This document shows positions 40,118 to 50,037 of a stretch of DNA of 64,000 nt, piece after piece. Position 1 is the stretch's first letter. Every line of letters begins with the position of its first letter. The DNA is from Rothia aeria (GTDB taxonomy: Bacteria > Actinomycetota > Actinomycetes > Actinomycetales > Micrococcaceae). Position numbers and translations under genes: made by a program. The notes under the pieces are model-generated. The model worked only from the letters and a program-made list of their open reading frames with translations, was not told the origin of the DNA and ran no database searches. The stretch covers positions 930,001 to 994,000 of the forward strand of contig AP017895.1 in NCBI GenBank assembly GCA_002355935.1, in the 5' to 3' direction.

Positions 40118-40453
40118 CTAGAGCAGGTCAAGAACTTTCACACTGTCCGTATCGCGTACAGTGAGGTCCTCCACCGGGACTTCCTTAAGGTAGAGCTTGT
40201 TCCCGCCCCGAATCTCGTACTGATACATTCTGCGGTTGAGCGCATCAAAGACATACCCCAGATAGTGCCCTACCACATGATCCCGGGTGTCTTCGATGAA
40301 GTCTGTAATGAACAGGTGCTGTTTCTCCACCCCGATACGTGCGGCCATTTTAGCGAATTCCGCAGGAAAATCCTCCGGAAACAGCCGGGTGAGGTCCATA
40401 ATATCCTGCAGAAAAATCTCGAGGGGAATATCATCAAAAGCTACAGGTTCCAT
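40118..40453 (-). CDS. hypothetical acidic protein, 111 aa
   Basis: From ATG 40453 (AAGGA upstream) the protein reads MEPVAFDDIPLEIFLQDI to the end KVLDLL. It is soluble and acidic, with no signal or membrane segment. Predicted secondary structure would be helix-rich at the start and strand-rich at the end (YLGYVFDALNRRMYQYEIRG). I do not recognise a family; the small acidic fold recalls immunity-type proteins, but nothing proves that. It sits between the convergent ilvA and the codirectional greA. Confidence 0.6.
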   Translation of the reverse strand: MEPVAFDDIPLEIFLQDIMDLTRLFPEDFPAEFAKMAARIGVEKQHLFITDFIEDTRDHVVGHYLGYVFDALNRRMYQYEIRGGNKLYLKEVPVEDLTVRDTDSVKVLDLL

Positions 40454-40541
40454 AGTTTTCCTTAAGAGGGGATATTGCAAGTGATACGCCCGAAACGGCC
40501 AGGGGAGCGGGCACTTGAAGGTGGGCTATAACGGTTACATA

Positions 40542-40573
40542 AAAACCCGGACTAAACGAGTAGCCCGGGTTTT
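40542..40573 (-). terminator. greA terminator
   Basis: AAAACCCGG and CCGGGTTTT pair; on the minus strand a TTTTT tract follows. It lies just beyond the greA stop. Confidence 0.8.
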
Positions 40574-40600
40574 CGTCTGAAACCTTTTTGCGCCCAGAGC

Positions 40601-41104
40601 TTAGCCCTGGAACGGGGTGACCGAAATAATTTTAGCCACCAGATCGTTGCCGTTGGGTGCCTGGTAGGTGACCTCTTCACCCTGCTTGTGCCCCAGGATA
40701 GCCGCGCCCATGGGGGACTTTTCACTGAACACCTTCAGGTCACTGCCTTCTGGCAGGGTGCTTTCAACCTCGCGGGAGCCTAGCAGGAACTTCATGGGAC
40801 GCCCAGCAATCTCTGCCTCGATCACCATACCGAGCGCAACCACCCCGTCGTCGCTGGGGGCCTCACCCACGTTAGCGTTCTCTAGCAGGTGGGTGAGCTG
40901 CTTAATGCGGGCCTCATTCTTGCCCTGCTCGTCGCGTGCGGCATGGTAGCCGCCATTCTCACGCAAATCTCCTTCGTCGCGTGCGGCGGCGATGCGCTCC
41001 ACGATCTCCTGACGGTAAGGGCCTGAGAGGTGGTCAAGTTCTTCTTTTAGGCGGTCGTAGGCATCCTGCGTCAGCCATGCACCATTGTTCTCGGTTGCTG
41101 CCAT
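40601..41104 (-). CDS. greA: transcription elongation factor GreA
   Basis: GreA rescues backtracked RNA polymerase by stimulating transcript cleavage. The 167-aa protein has the N-terminal coiled coil with its acidic tip (RIAAARDEGDLRENGGYHAA) and the C-terminal FKBP-like domain (SPMGAAILGHKQGEEVTYQAP). AAGGA lies 6 bases before the ATG. The order greA-DUF4307-mca-small membrane protein-uppS is shared with mycobacteria. Confidence 0.96.
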   Translation of the reverse strand: MAATENNGAWLTQDAYDRLKEELDHLSGPYRQEIVERIAAARDEGDLRENGGYHAARDEQGKNEARIKQLTHLLENANVGEAPSDDGVVALGMVIEAEIAGRPMKFLLGSREVESTLPEGSDLKVFSEKSPMGAAILGHKQGEEVTYQAPNGNDLVAKIISVTPFQG

Positions 41105-41291
41105 TGTTTTCCTTCGGTTGTGCGCCGGGCACGCCGGTGCGGGTGTGGGGCATACAGCCCCCTTTCGACTCTAGCCATTCTAAGACAGATGTGAGTCAGA
41201 GCTAAACCGGGGCACTTTCCCCACCCCTAAATCCTGCAAGAAATGATGTGCTGGTTGGGATAGCTAGGGGAGTCAGAAAGTACGCTGGCGG

Positions 41292-41773
41292 CTACTTCTT
41301 ACGGCACGAATCCACGGTCACGGTGGTCGCCTCAGAAAGGATACGTAAACTCACGCTGTGCCGGCTCACCCGCTCATTACCCTGTTCGGCAGTATTCGGC
41401 GGAATCTCAACTTCAGTCCAGCCCACCGGAACACGCGAAGAGTTCAAAGCTTTGACCGAACAGATGGCCGCATCGTGCGGGTTTTTGAGAGTTCAAACTC
41501 GCCGGATGCCTCATCGTGACTCACCAGCGTGAACCCCATGTCGCGGGCGCTGGGGCGTGCGGCGGCATCCGTCTGAACCCAAAACACGAAAGCCCCCGCC
41601 AGCAGGGTCACCACAGCAGCTAGGGCCACCCACAGGCGGGTGGGAACTGTGCGGCGGGGCCTGGGGGAGCGGCCGTAACGGTCAGCCAGGTTTGGTGATG
41701 CCGGTGCGCCCGTAGCGGAAATTTTCGGGGTTTCCTCAACGGCGGGATGATGACGGTGAGCGTCTGCGGTCAT
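41292..41773 (-). CDS. DUF4307 membrane protein (one-base deletion)
   Basis: After a Pro/Arg-rich start there is one membrane helix (LWVALAAVVTLLAGAFVFWV, about residues 48-67). The frame breaks at five T bases (41482-41486, A on the coding strand). One added base restores ELSKNPHDAAICSVKALNSS and continues to a stop at 41292, for 160 aa, the usual DUF4307 size. The outer domain is probably a small beta-sandwich; function is unknown. It lies divergently from mca, as in mycobacteria. Confidence 0.82.
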
Positions 41774-41977
41774 AAATACCTCCCAGCCGGTGCATTAACA
41801 GTCATTGACGGGTTTCCTGTAACAACGGTTACAGCCGTTCATAAAGCGTCACGAGTACTAGGCACACGACGCGAATCTTCGGTACTATGTCACAACGAAG
41901 CGGTTATGTGCCTCTTCCATTTTAGTCCCTGAGCGGATACCACACAGACGGCACTAGATACTTGAAGGAACACACAC

Positions 41978-42945
41978 GTGAGCGACGCTGTAGCAAGACT
42001 AAAAGCCCAGCTCCCCGAGCACCCCTCGGTGGATGAACTGACCCCTCTCGCAGATGATTACACAGGCCTGCGTATCCTCGCAGTTCACGCCCACCCTGAC
42101 GATGAGTCGTCTAAAGGTTCTGCCTCAGCAGCCGCATACACCGATAGGGGCGCCCGCTACATGGTCGCCACCATGACCGGCGGTGAACGTGGAGACATCC
42201 TGAATGAAGAGATTAAACACAGCCCCCGCGACCACCGTGACCTTCCAGGGATGCGCCGCAGCGAAATGGCTGCCGCCGCGAAGGCGATCGGTATTGAGCA
42301 CCGTTGGATGGGGTTTGTGGATTCTGGCCTGCCCGAGGGTGACCCTATGCCTCCGCTACCTTTTGGGTGCTTTGGGGTGCAGCCCCTTGAACGTGCGGCG
42401 GCACCGCTGGTGCGCCTGGTGCGCGAGTACCGCCCGCATGTGATGATCAGTTACGACGAGATCGGCGGGTACCCGCACCCCGACCATATTATGAGCCACA
42501 AAGTCGCTGTTGAGGCATACGAGAAAGCCGGTGACCCCGAAGCATACGTGGGGAGGGGCAGCCGTGGGCGCCCCTGAAACTCTACTACGACCGTGCGTTT
42601 AATCCTGAACGGTTGGTTGCGGGACACGAATTTCTCATGGCTCGTGACGGGCAGAGCGTATTTTCGGGGTGGATAGAAAACCTGGTTGATCAGGTCAGTA
42701 CAGAAGGAATCCGTCACGAAAGCACCACGCGTATCCCCAGCTCCGCCTATTTCGACCGGCGCGACCAAGCGATGCTGGCCCACGCCTCACAAATCGACCC
42801 GAACGGCGCATTTTTTGCGATTCCTACAGAGGACGTGAAGAAGGTATGGCCGTGGGAAGACTACACGCTGATCGCCTCACGGGTGCCGGTGGACCTGCCG
42901 GAGTGCTGCCTCGCCGACGGGCTGGATTATAAGGCGGCTGGCTAA
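41978..42945 (+). CDS. mca: mycothiol S-conjugate amidase (one-base deletion)
   Basis: Mca is a zinc amidase that cleaves mycothiol S-conjugates of toxins, releasing mercapturic acids for export. The zinc motif [23 protein letters not shown] and the metal-binding HPDH ([12 protein letters not shown]) are present. The frame breaks at GGGG 42550-42553; one G restores [19 protein letters not shown] and gives 322 aa. GAAGGA precedes GTG 41978. It marks the organism as a mycothiol producer. Confidence 0.92.
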
Positions 42946-43181
42946 AAGAGCCAGCGGAGGCACCCGCCCCAATCACGCCGCCCAGTACGAGCCACCGGGG
43001 TATTGAACTTCAGGTGATGCGCCGTTCGCCGCGCCGTCTGCCACCGGCTAACCCGAACCCTATTTTGGGGTTATTCCCAGGTGCCATATGTGCAGGATAG
43101 CTTGTGCCGCGCAATTGAGCGCGTAGAATGAAAGCTTAGACTTTATCCGCGCCGCACGGCTGAAGGTAACGCAGGAGAACC

Positions 43182-43493
43182 ATGAGCCTTTTCGTTCTGA
43201 ACGCTCTATTCGACGTCACACATGCCGTTCTGCAAGCTGCCCCCGAGGTAACTCCAGCTTCGAACCCTGACGGCAGTCCCGCCGGTTCCCCCGGTATCGG
43301 CGGATTTTTTGCGACCGCACTTTTGAGCCTGCTCGTGGTTGCCCTCGGCGTTGATATGACCCGCCGCACCCGCCGCCTCAGGTACCGTGCCCAGTACGCC
43401 GCCGCCCGGGAAGCGGAGCTAGCTGCCGCATCAGAACACGAGGGGAAACACCCAACGAACCAGCTAAAGCTGGGGAGGATACCGCAACGGTAA
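43182..43493 (+). CDS. small membrane protein between mca and uppS
   Basis: The 103-aa protein has a Pro/Gly-rich N-terminal part and one membrane helix (FFATALLSLLVVALGVDM), then a basic/charged C-terminal tail rich in Arg and Ala. A small membrane protein in this position follows mca in many actinobacteria. Function is unknown. It is 18 bases before uppS, so the two are likely co-transcribed. Confidence 0.72.
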   Translation: MSLFVLNALFDVTHAVLQAAPEVTPASNPDGSPAGSPGIGGFFATALLSLLVVALGVDMTRRTRRLRYRAQYAAAREAELAAASEHEGKHPTNQLKLGRIPQR

Positions 43494-43511
43494 CCAAGGA
43501 TGAGGTGGCCC

Positions 43512-44329
43512 GTGAGCGCCACTAATACCGCCATGATCCCGGTCATCACCGTACACGGTATAGCCGCCGAACCGGGCGTGACACCCGCCCCGAGCGTTTA
43601 TGAACGTTCCCTCATTGACTCTTTAGCAGCACAGTCGCTGCCCGAGCACATTGGGGTGCTGGTGGACGGCAACCGCCGGTGGGCGGCCCAACGCGGACTG
43701 AGTACCCGTGAAGGACACGCCGCAGGGGCAGAACGCATTATTGATTTTTTGGGGTGGTGCACCGAGCTGAACATCCCGCGAGTAACCCTTTACATGCTCT
43801 CCACCGAGAACCTCAAACGCCCCGCCGGGGAACTGAGCGGCTTAATCAGCGTGATTGACGAGTTCCTTAACCGGCTGGTGGCCAGCCGCGTAGGCCCCGT
43901 GAACGCGGTAGGAAACATCGCCATGCTACCGCAGAGCCTGCGCGCCACCTTAGAACAGGCTATAACAGCCACCTCAACGCTGCCCGGGGTGCAGGTAAAT
44001 ATTGCGGTTGGTTACGGTGGGCGCCAAGAGATCGCCGATGCGGTGCGTGAGCTGCTGCGTGACGCCGCCGCCGCAGGAACCTCCGTGCAGGAGCTGGCCG
44101 CCTCCCTGAACGTCACCGACATTAACCAGCGGCTGTATACGCGCGGAATGCCCGACCCCGACCTGCTGATCCGCACCTCGGGGAGCAGCGCCTCTCGGGG
44201 TTTATGACCTGGCAGAGCGCATACTCAGAACTGTACTTCTGCCGTGCCCTGTGGCCCGATTTCACGCGCGTGGACTTTCTGCGGGCGCTGCGCGACTACG
44301 CGGGCCGTAACCGCCGGTTCGGATCCTAA
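43512..44329 (+). CDS. uppS: cis-isoprenyl diphosphate synthase (one-base deletion)
   Basis: This enzyme extends isoprenyl diphosphates to polyprenyl lipid carriers. [15 protein letters not shown] carries the catalytic Asp; [20 protein letters not shown] and the terminal [21 protein letters not shown] are family signatures. The last motif appears only after adding one G at GGGG 44180-44183; the full protein is then 272 aa and ends at 44329. GTG 43512 has GAGG 6 bases upstream; ATG 43500 is an alternative. Two related homologues exist in mycobacteria (short-chain Z-FPP and decaprenyl synthases); this position matches the short-chain one. Confidence 0.9.
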
Positions 44330-44429
44330 GTCAGCTGCTGCCTGACTCCGTCAGGGGCTGTTCCGTACCGTTGCCAAGCATCAGGTACCGTTAATGGTTA
44401 GTGAGGTCATACCAGGGTAAGGCGGGCGC

Positions 44430-44957
44430 ATGTACCAGGAAATCACCACCCTACTGCACGGCGGCGGCTGGTTAACCGTCTCCGCTGTGCTGCTGATACT
44501 GTACTGCCTGCACACCCTCATACAGGGGATACGGCTGTGGCGCGTGGACGTGCGTGAGCACCGCCTGCCGCGCAGTATCGTGTACTCAATGGTTCTGAGC
44601 ACCTACACCGCCCTTCCCCTCGTGCTCCTCATGAAAGGGGATGCAGGTGCTATCGGCCGGGTATTCCTGGGTGGGGCGGTACTGTGGGTTTTCTACCTGC
44701 TGATGCGCGTCCTCTCGTTTGGGGCTCTCGGGCGCGGAGATGTGCGGCTCGCTCTTGCACTTGGTGGGGCGCTCGCCTATTTTTCGATGGTGAACCTGGT
44801 GTGGGCTTCGCTTGTTACCTTCATTGTGGGTGGGATGTTCTCCTTGGCGCTGGTTCTGTTCGGTATGGCCCGCAGCGGCACGCGTGTAGCGTTCGGGCCG
44901 TTCATGCTTTTAGGGGCGCTCACCGGGTGGGTGTGGCCCGCCTACACCCTGTTCTAG
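44430..44957 (+). CDS. prepilin peptidase (A24 family, short form)
   Basis: The 175-aa membrane protein has five or six hydrophobic helices. The two catalytic Asp motifs of type IV prepilin peptidases are present: WRVDVREHRLP (DxxxxxxP, about residue 40) and GRGDVRLALALGG (GxGD, about residue 107), then FGPFMLLGALTG. It lacks the N-terminal methyltransferase domain, as in TadV/CpaA or actinobacterial forms. No pilin or Tad genes are in the window. It starts 100 bases after uppS. Confidence 0.85.
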   Translation: MYQEITTLLHGGGWLTVSAVLLILYCLHTLIQGIRLWRVDVREHRLPRSIVYSMVLSTYTALPLVLLMKGDAGAIGRVFLGGAVLWVFYLLMRVLSFGALGRGDVRLALALGGALAYFSMVNLVWASLVTFIVGGMFSLALVLFGMARSGTRVAFGPFMLLGALTGWVWPAYTLF

Positions 44958-45005
44958 GCGGCGCAGTAACCGCCGTACTATCGAGTTAAGAAGGAGGGGC
45001 ATTAA

Positions 45006-45508
45006 GTGCCAACCCCGAATACATCCTCACTCTGCGGGAGAAAATCGGTCATGACTACCTGTGGCTTTCGGGCGCTACGGCTGTTATCCGCCGCGACTCT
45101 GACCACCGTGTGCTGCTGGTGCGCCGCAGCGACAACGGCGCGTGGACACCCGTGACGGGTATCGTGGACCCCGGCGAGAACCCCGCACTGACATGCCTTC
45201 GGGAGGCGCATGAAGAGGCGGGGGTGAAGATTGAGGTGCTTGCGCTCGCGCAGCTCAAAGCCGACCCCGCCATGCGGTTCGGTAACGGGGACCGGTGCCA
45301 GTTTCTGGATCACACGTTTTTGTGCCGCTGGGTTGCTGGTGATGCGCGCGTCAATGATGACGAATCCACCCAGGTGCGCTGGGCGGATATGACGGACCCG
45401 ACCGAGCGGGCCATGCTCTCAGAAAGGATGCTTGACCGTATTGATGCAGCCTTAGGCTATGACGGCCACTGCAGGTTTGGGTACGAATCGGTGTCTCCGA
45501 AGGGGTAA
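45006..45508 (+). CDS. NUDIX hydrolase (one-base deletion at start)
   Basis: The NUDIX box is GIVDPGENPALTCLREAHEEAGV (shown here as GENPALTCLREAHEEAGV), with REAHEE binding metal. GTG 45006 has AGGAGG upstream, but the frame then lacks one base near 45011; adding it gives MPNPEYILTLREKIGHDYLW and 167 aa, the usual start of actinobacterial members. NUDIX enzymes hydrolyse NDP-X compounds; the substrate is unknown. It lies 48 bases after the prepilin peptidase gene. Confidence 0.86.
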
Positions 45509-45655
45509 ACGGCACCATCTTAGTGCTACACGGGTGATTCGGTGCGGAACAACACCACTGAAAACTTTCAGGTAATAGTTTCAAAAATCCTTCATTAAAG
45601 ATTTAAAGTTTGGTAGGTTGGGAATGCAAGCACACACCACATCTGAAGGACACTC

Positions 45656-46548
45656 ATGCGCCTCGAATCGTTCAAAAACGCTAAGAGTTCCCTGCCCAGC
45701 CGCCGTTTAGCCTGCGCCTTAGCCCTCACCGGGGTGGCGTCGTTGCCGCTGACCCCAGTGCTGGCCGAACCCGAACCCCTCAACGGCCCTGGGGACGACA
45801 CTCAGAGCTTCTTACCGAAGCTAAACCTTTCCCTGACCGAGAACGTCAACCCGTACATTCCGTGCACCATCTACGTGGAAGGCACCGGGTTTTACGGGGT
45901 GCAGCTTGGTCAGCGGGTGAGCGTCTATGTGGGTCTCACCGAAGACACCAGCAAACCCGAGTATTTTCCCGAAACCATTGATGACACCCACCTAGGTTTT
46001 GTGCACGTACCCGCCGAACGCATAGAGGATGGGGCGTTTAAAACGGAGCTTGTCACCGGGCAGCTCTGGTACGGGCAGTATCGTGCAGGGCTAGAGTACG
46101 CGGTGAAGACCATGATTAGCTACGCCGAAAGCACTGAGGAAGGGCATCGCACCTCCGAAACCACCAAATACGATACGCAGACCCCCATTACCGTGCTGAC
46201 GGAGAGCCCTCGGCTTGACTTCGATAAGAACCCCAGCGCCGCTGGCGGGAGCATCACGGTACACGGTACCGGATTTGAAAGCCGGTACATTCCTGCCGGT
46301 GCGAGGTTGCGGCTATTTATTAACCGCGCTGGGCTGGGTGAGCCCGGGCATTTAGCCCCCGACCCAGTTTCCCTCATTACCGTGGGCCCCGAGAAGATCA
46401 ATAACGGTGCTTTTGAAGTGAACATACCGTATGTTTCCGGCCTGGATACCACCAAAAATACACCCTTGGGGTGCAGATTATGAGCAAAACGGGCACTCTC
46501 GCCAACGACGCACTCACCACGGCTGAAACGTTCATGTTCACTGCATAA
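45656..46548 (+). CDS. secreted protein with two Ig-like repeats (one-base deletion)
   Basis: An N-terminal signal peptide ends near VLAEPEP. Two related beta-rich repeats follow: about residues 60-180 (IYVEGTGFYG, VPAERIEDGAFKTEL) and 195-297 (ITVHGTGFESRY, VGPEKINNGAFEVNI). The last part is out of frame; one A near 46454 restores TTKKYTLGVQIMSKTGTL and a stop at 46546-46548, giving 297 aa. It has no sortase motif or anchor, so it is probably released or surface-associated by other means. I do not recognise a named family. Confidence 0.7.
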
Positions 46549-46708
46549 ATAATGAAAAGCATCTCACGAGATGTAAATTATGATTCGCCGTTTGAGAGGG
46601 GAATAAAACTTCTACTTAAAGTGAGGAGCTGGTTAAGAGGATGAAAAATAGCGGCGGTAGCGCAACTGGTTGTACATCTGTTTCCTCAACGGAAGAAGCG
46701 TAAAACCA

Positions 46709-47356
46709 ATGAACGCCTCCAATAAGCAGATATGGGCCGGGCGTTCTCGCCCGCTCACGCTAAACCTTAACGGCATGCTATACCTGTGTTACCGGGTAGC
46801 CGTGCTATCTCTGCCGATTATCGTGTTTGCCTTTCTCCTAGTTATAGGCGGGCTGCTGGGGGACCAAGGGCAGCACATTTATTTCACCCCGGGCAGGGTA
46901 GAGATGCGTGAGGGTAAATTGGCCGCAGGATTAGTAGTGCTGGGCCTGCTCATCATGTGGTTGGTAGTAACCTGCGCACTAATACCGGCCGTTATCCATG
47001 AGCTGGGGCACGCCCTGGCGTTACGGTACGTCGCAGGTGTGCGCCATATTCGCATCGAATCGACCCCTTTGCGGTTCTCTCTTCTCACACCGCACGAGGA
47101 TCTCACCCCTAAATCCTCTCTGATGGTCGCTGTAGCTGGCCCAGTAGCCGCTTTTATTGGGGGCACGGTGTGGCAGCTGATGGGGCACAGCTTCATAGCG
47201 TTTTGGTGGTATATGCACCTCATAATGCTTCTGCCTTTATTCGGCGATGGTAAAGAACTTGTCAAAGCAATAACCGCTATACGTGCTCCCGGGCATAGCT
47301 GGGTTAGTTGTGCGCACCTGCTTATGTATAAACGTAAATCCCCGCCCAACCCATAA
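46709..47356 (+). CDS. M50-like membrane metalloprotease
   Basis: The 215-aa protein has four to five hydrophobic helices and the zinc motif VIHELGHALALRY at about residue 102. A later GDGKELVKAI provides the third ligand Asp typical of site-2 proteases. There is no PDZ domain. It follows the Ig-like secreted protein by 160 bases in the same direction. Members cut membrane regulators or help sterilise the membrane; the substrate is unknown. Start ATG 46709 has GGAAGAAG about 10 bases upstream. Confidence 0.7.
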   Translation: MNASNKQIWAGRSRPLTLNLNGMLYLCYRVAVLSLPIIVFAFLLVIGGLLGDQGQHIYFTPGRVEMREGKLAAGLVVLGLLIMWLVVTCALIPAVIHELGHALALRYVAGVRHIRIESTPLRFSLLTPHEDLTPKSSLMVAVAGPVAAFIGGTVWQLMGHSFIAFWWYMHLIMLLPLFGDGKELVKAITAIRAPGHSWVSCAHLLMYKRKSPPNP

Positions 47357-47374
47357 TTGGGCAGGCGGGGATTT
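47336..47374. terminator. bidirectional terminator between M50 gene and fumC
   Basis: AAATCCCCGCC and GGCGGGGATTT are perfect 11-bp complements. It overlaps the 3' end of the M50 gene and serves convergent genes. Confidence 0.75.
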
Positions 47375-47433
47375 ACACTGTGTTATCGAACTCCTGCAGT
47401 TACAGGAGAATACTTGGGATACGCTGCTTGAGG

Positions 47434-48840
47434 TTAGAAATCACCCAGCATCTTGGTGACATCCAGAGCTTCGTCGAGCTGAGCCTCGGTTACCTCACCG
47501 CGTTCAACGTAGCCTAAAGCTACCACGGCATCGCGCACGGTGACCTTGTTCGCCACGGAATACTTGGCGATCTTCGCGGCGGCCTCGTACCCAATGAGCT
47601 TATTCAGCGGGGTCACGGTCGAGGGCGATGCTTCCGCTAGGAAGCGGCAACGCTCCACATTGGCGCTCAGGCCGTCGATCATCTTCTCTGCCGCCACGCG
47701 AGAAACGTTTGCGAGCAAACGGATGGACTGGAGCAGGTTAGCTGCCATCACCGGAATACCCACGTTCAGCTCGAAGGCTCCGTTGGTGGAGGACAGCGCG
47801 ATGGTCGCATCATTACCAATCACCTGTGCCGCAACCATAATGGCAGCCTCACAAATCACCGGGTTTACCTTGCCGGGCATGATGGACGAGCCAGGCTGCA
47901 GATCGGGGATGTGCAGCTCGCCTAAACCAGTGTTCGGGCCTGAACCCATCCAACGAATATCGTTGCTGATCTTCATCAGACCGTAGGCGAGGGTACGCAG
48001 CTGACCGGAAACCTCAACCAGACCGTCGCGGTTTGCCTGCGCCTCGAAATGGTTACGCGCCTCAGTCAGGGGCAGACCGGTTTCTTCAGCAAGCAGCTCA
48101 ATCACACGTGCCGAAAAGCCTGCCGGGGTATTGATACCGGTACCCACAGCGGTGCCGCCCAGGGGAACCTCAGCCACGCGGGGCAGGGAAGCGTTCACAC
48201 GTTCGATGCCGTAACGCACGGTAGCGGCGTAGCCAGAGAATTCTTGGCCTAAGGTAATGGGGGTAGCATCCATCAGGTGGGTGCGTCCGGACTTGACAAC
48301 GTCCTTGAACTCGGCGGACTTCTTTTCCAGCGATGCAGCGAGAACCTCAAGGGAAGGGATCAGCTCTTTGACCAGTGCCTCGGTCACGGCAACGTGCACG
48401 GAGGTGGGGAAAACATCGTTGGAAGACTGGGAGGCGTTCACATGGTCATTGGGGTGAACCTCAATACCTTGTGATTCCAGGGAACGGGTTGCCAATGTTG
48501 CCAGAACCTCATTAGTGTTCATATTCGATGAGGTACCCGAACCGGTCTGGAAGACGTCAATGGGGAAATGCTCGTCGTACTCACCGGTTGCTACCAGATC
48601 CGCCGCTTCGCGGATAGCCTGGGCGCGCTCAGCGTCGAGCACCTGAAGTTCCTCATTGGCGGTCGCGGCGGCCTTCTTCACGAGGGCAAGAGCGCGAATA
48701 TGGGCTGATTCGAGGGTCTGCCCCGAAATCGGGAAGTTATCGACCGCGCGCTGGGTCTGTGCACGGTAGAGTGCGTTGGCGGGCACGCGAACTTCGCCCA
48801 TGGTGTCATGTTCAATGCGGTATTCAATATTTTCAGCCAT
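47434..48840 (-). CDS. fumC: class II fumarase
   Basis: FumC hydrates fumarate to malate in the TCA cycle, right after SDH. From ATG 48840 the protein is 468 aa. Motifs: [70 protein letters not shown] and the signature [18 protein letters not shown] lies 6 bases before the ATG with no Shine-Dalgarno, so the mRNA is probably leaderless. The group fumC-DUF4245-glpX is conserved in mycobacteria. Confidence 0.96.
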   Translation of the reverse strand: MAENIEYRIEHDTMGEVRVPANALYRAQTQRAVDNFPISGQTLESAHIRALALVKKAAATANEELQVLDAERAQAIREAADLVATGEYDEHFPIDVFQTGSGTSSNMNTNEVLATLATRSLESQGIEVHPNDHVNASQSSNDVFPTSVHVAVTEALVKELIPSLEVLAASLEKKSAEFKDVVKSGRTHLMDATPITLGQEFSGYAATVRYGIERVNASLPRVAEVPLGGTAVGTGINTPAGFSARVIELLAEETGLPLTEARNHFEAQANRDGLVEVSGQLRTLAYGLMKISNDIRWMGSGPNTGLGELHIPDLQPGSSIMPGKVNPVICEAAIMVAAQVIGNDATIALSSTNGAFELNVGIPVMAANLLQSIRLLANVSRVAAEKMIDGLSANVERCRFLAEASPSTVTPLNKLIGYEAAAKIAKYSVANKVTVRDAVVALGYVERGEVTEAQLDEALDVTKMLGDF

Positions 48841-48846
48841 ACCTCT

Positions 48847-48852
48847 AGGATA
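48847..48852 (-). promoter_or_regulatory. -10 box of leaderless fumC
   Basis: TATCCT on the minus strand, 6 bases before the ATG. Confidence 0.5.
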
Positions 48853-49073
48853 GGCGCAAAAATCATGCTGCCACTGCGATTTTGAAGATATTACATCCAG
48901 AAAATAGGGCGAAATTTTCCGCCTCAACCTTCAGAATGTAACGCCCCGCACCCTAAACGTTGGAACGCAATAGGGAGCGGGGCAAAGCCACAGAAAAATA
49001 TGTGCTTATGTGGGGTTGTACACGGATGCTTGGGGTGCGGTACGCACCCGATCGCGGGCACCCGGCAATAGGC

Positions 49074-49829
49074 TCACAACCCCCAGGGGGAAGCCTCGCC
49101 CCACGTTTCAGCGAAGACGATACGCGGCTGCTGTTTAACGCTCACCGGCAGGGAAGCGGTGGTCGGTGACTGCCCCTCGCCGGTGGGGGTATTGGGCAGC
49201 GTCAAGTCCTGGGAACTAAACACCAGTTCCGCTTTACCGTCACGCAGGTGATAGAACACCCCAATTACGGCAACCTCGCCGCTGAGCACCGCATCCGAGA
49301 CAATATGGGACTGCTCAGTAATACGCATGGCTGTTTGCCGGGTGTGCTCACGCACCATATCGTTCACGTGCGCGTGCGGCGGCAGGGAGGGGGCAATCAC
49401 CGACGGCAGAATACGCTCCACCAGGTTGCGAATAAACCCCGGCGGCATATCACCTGTCTGGGCTGCGTTGCGGGCTGCCGTGACCGCACCGCACGAATCA
49501 TGGCCCAGCACCATAATGATGGGGGTTTTGAACTCCTCCACCGCGTACTCAATGGAACCGAGCACACCGTTCTCGATCACCTGCCCGGCTGTGCGCACCA
49601 CGAAGGCATCCCCCAGGCCCAGGTCGAAAATGATCTCAGCCGCTAGACGAGAATCTCCGCACCCAAAAATGCACGCAAACGGGAACTGCCCGCCTGAGAG
49701 CAGAGTCCGCCTGCTGGAATCCTGGTTAGGGTGCTCACTGATGCCCTCCACGAAGCGCTGGTTACCATCTTTAAGACGTTTCCACGCCTGCGCCGGGCTT
49801 GGCTGAACCTGATCCTTGAGAGAACCCAC
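49074..49829 (-). CDS. beta-carbonic anhydrase
   Basis: This zinc enzyme interconverts CO2 and bicarbonate. The 251-aa protein has the zinc ligands and dyad of the beta class: IFGCGDSRLAAE (Cys, Asp-Arg) and VLGHDSCGAV (His, Cys). GTG 49829 is chosen because GGGGA lies about 9 bases upstream and family sequence begins soon after; a longer upstream reading has no conservation. It is inserted between fumC and the DUF4245 gene, both on the same strand. Confidence 0.93.
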   Translation of the reverse strand: MGSLKDQVQPSPAQAWKRLKDGNQRFVEGISEHPNQDSSRRTLLSGGQFPFACIFGCGDSRLAAEIIFDLGLGDAFVVRTAGQVIENGVLGSIEYAVEEFKTPIIMVLGHDSCGAVTAARNAAQTGDMPPGFIRNLVERILPSVIAPSLPPHAHVNDMVREHTRQTAMRITEQSHIVSDAVLSGEVAVIGVFYHLRDGKAELVFSSQDLTLPNTPTGEGQSPTTASLPVSVKQQPRIVFAETWGEASPWGL

Positions 49830-50037
49830 CTTGCACCGTCCCCTTTCACAGTCATCCGCGGTTATTGCGGGGCCCGAACGGGACCCCGTTGAGAAACTAC
49901 CTCTAGTGTATGCGCTCAGGCATCTTTTCGACGTACCACATGCCCGTGTCATCTCTCTGTTCTGCGAAAGAGGCGCCAGTCATCCGCTTCCTACTACCAC
50001 GCTCTCATACAACAGCGCGCTTGAACACATAGGGTCT

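Noticed and set aside
41248-41532. 94-codon ORF on the plus strand
   Set aside because: It is antisense to the restored C-terminal half of the DUF4307 gene, which has clear family sequence.
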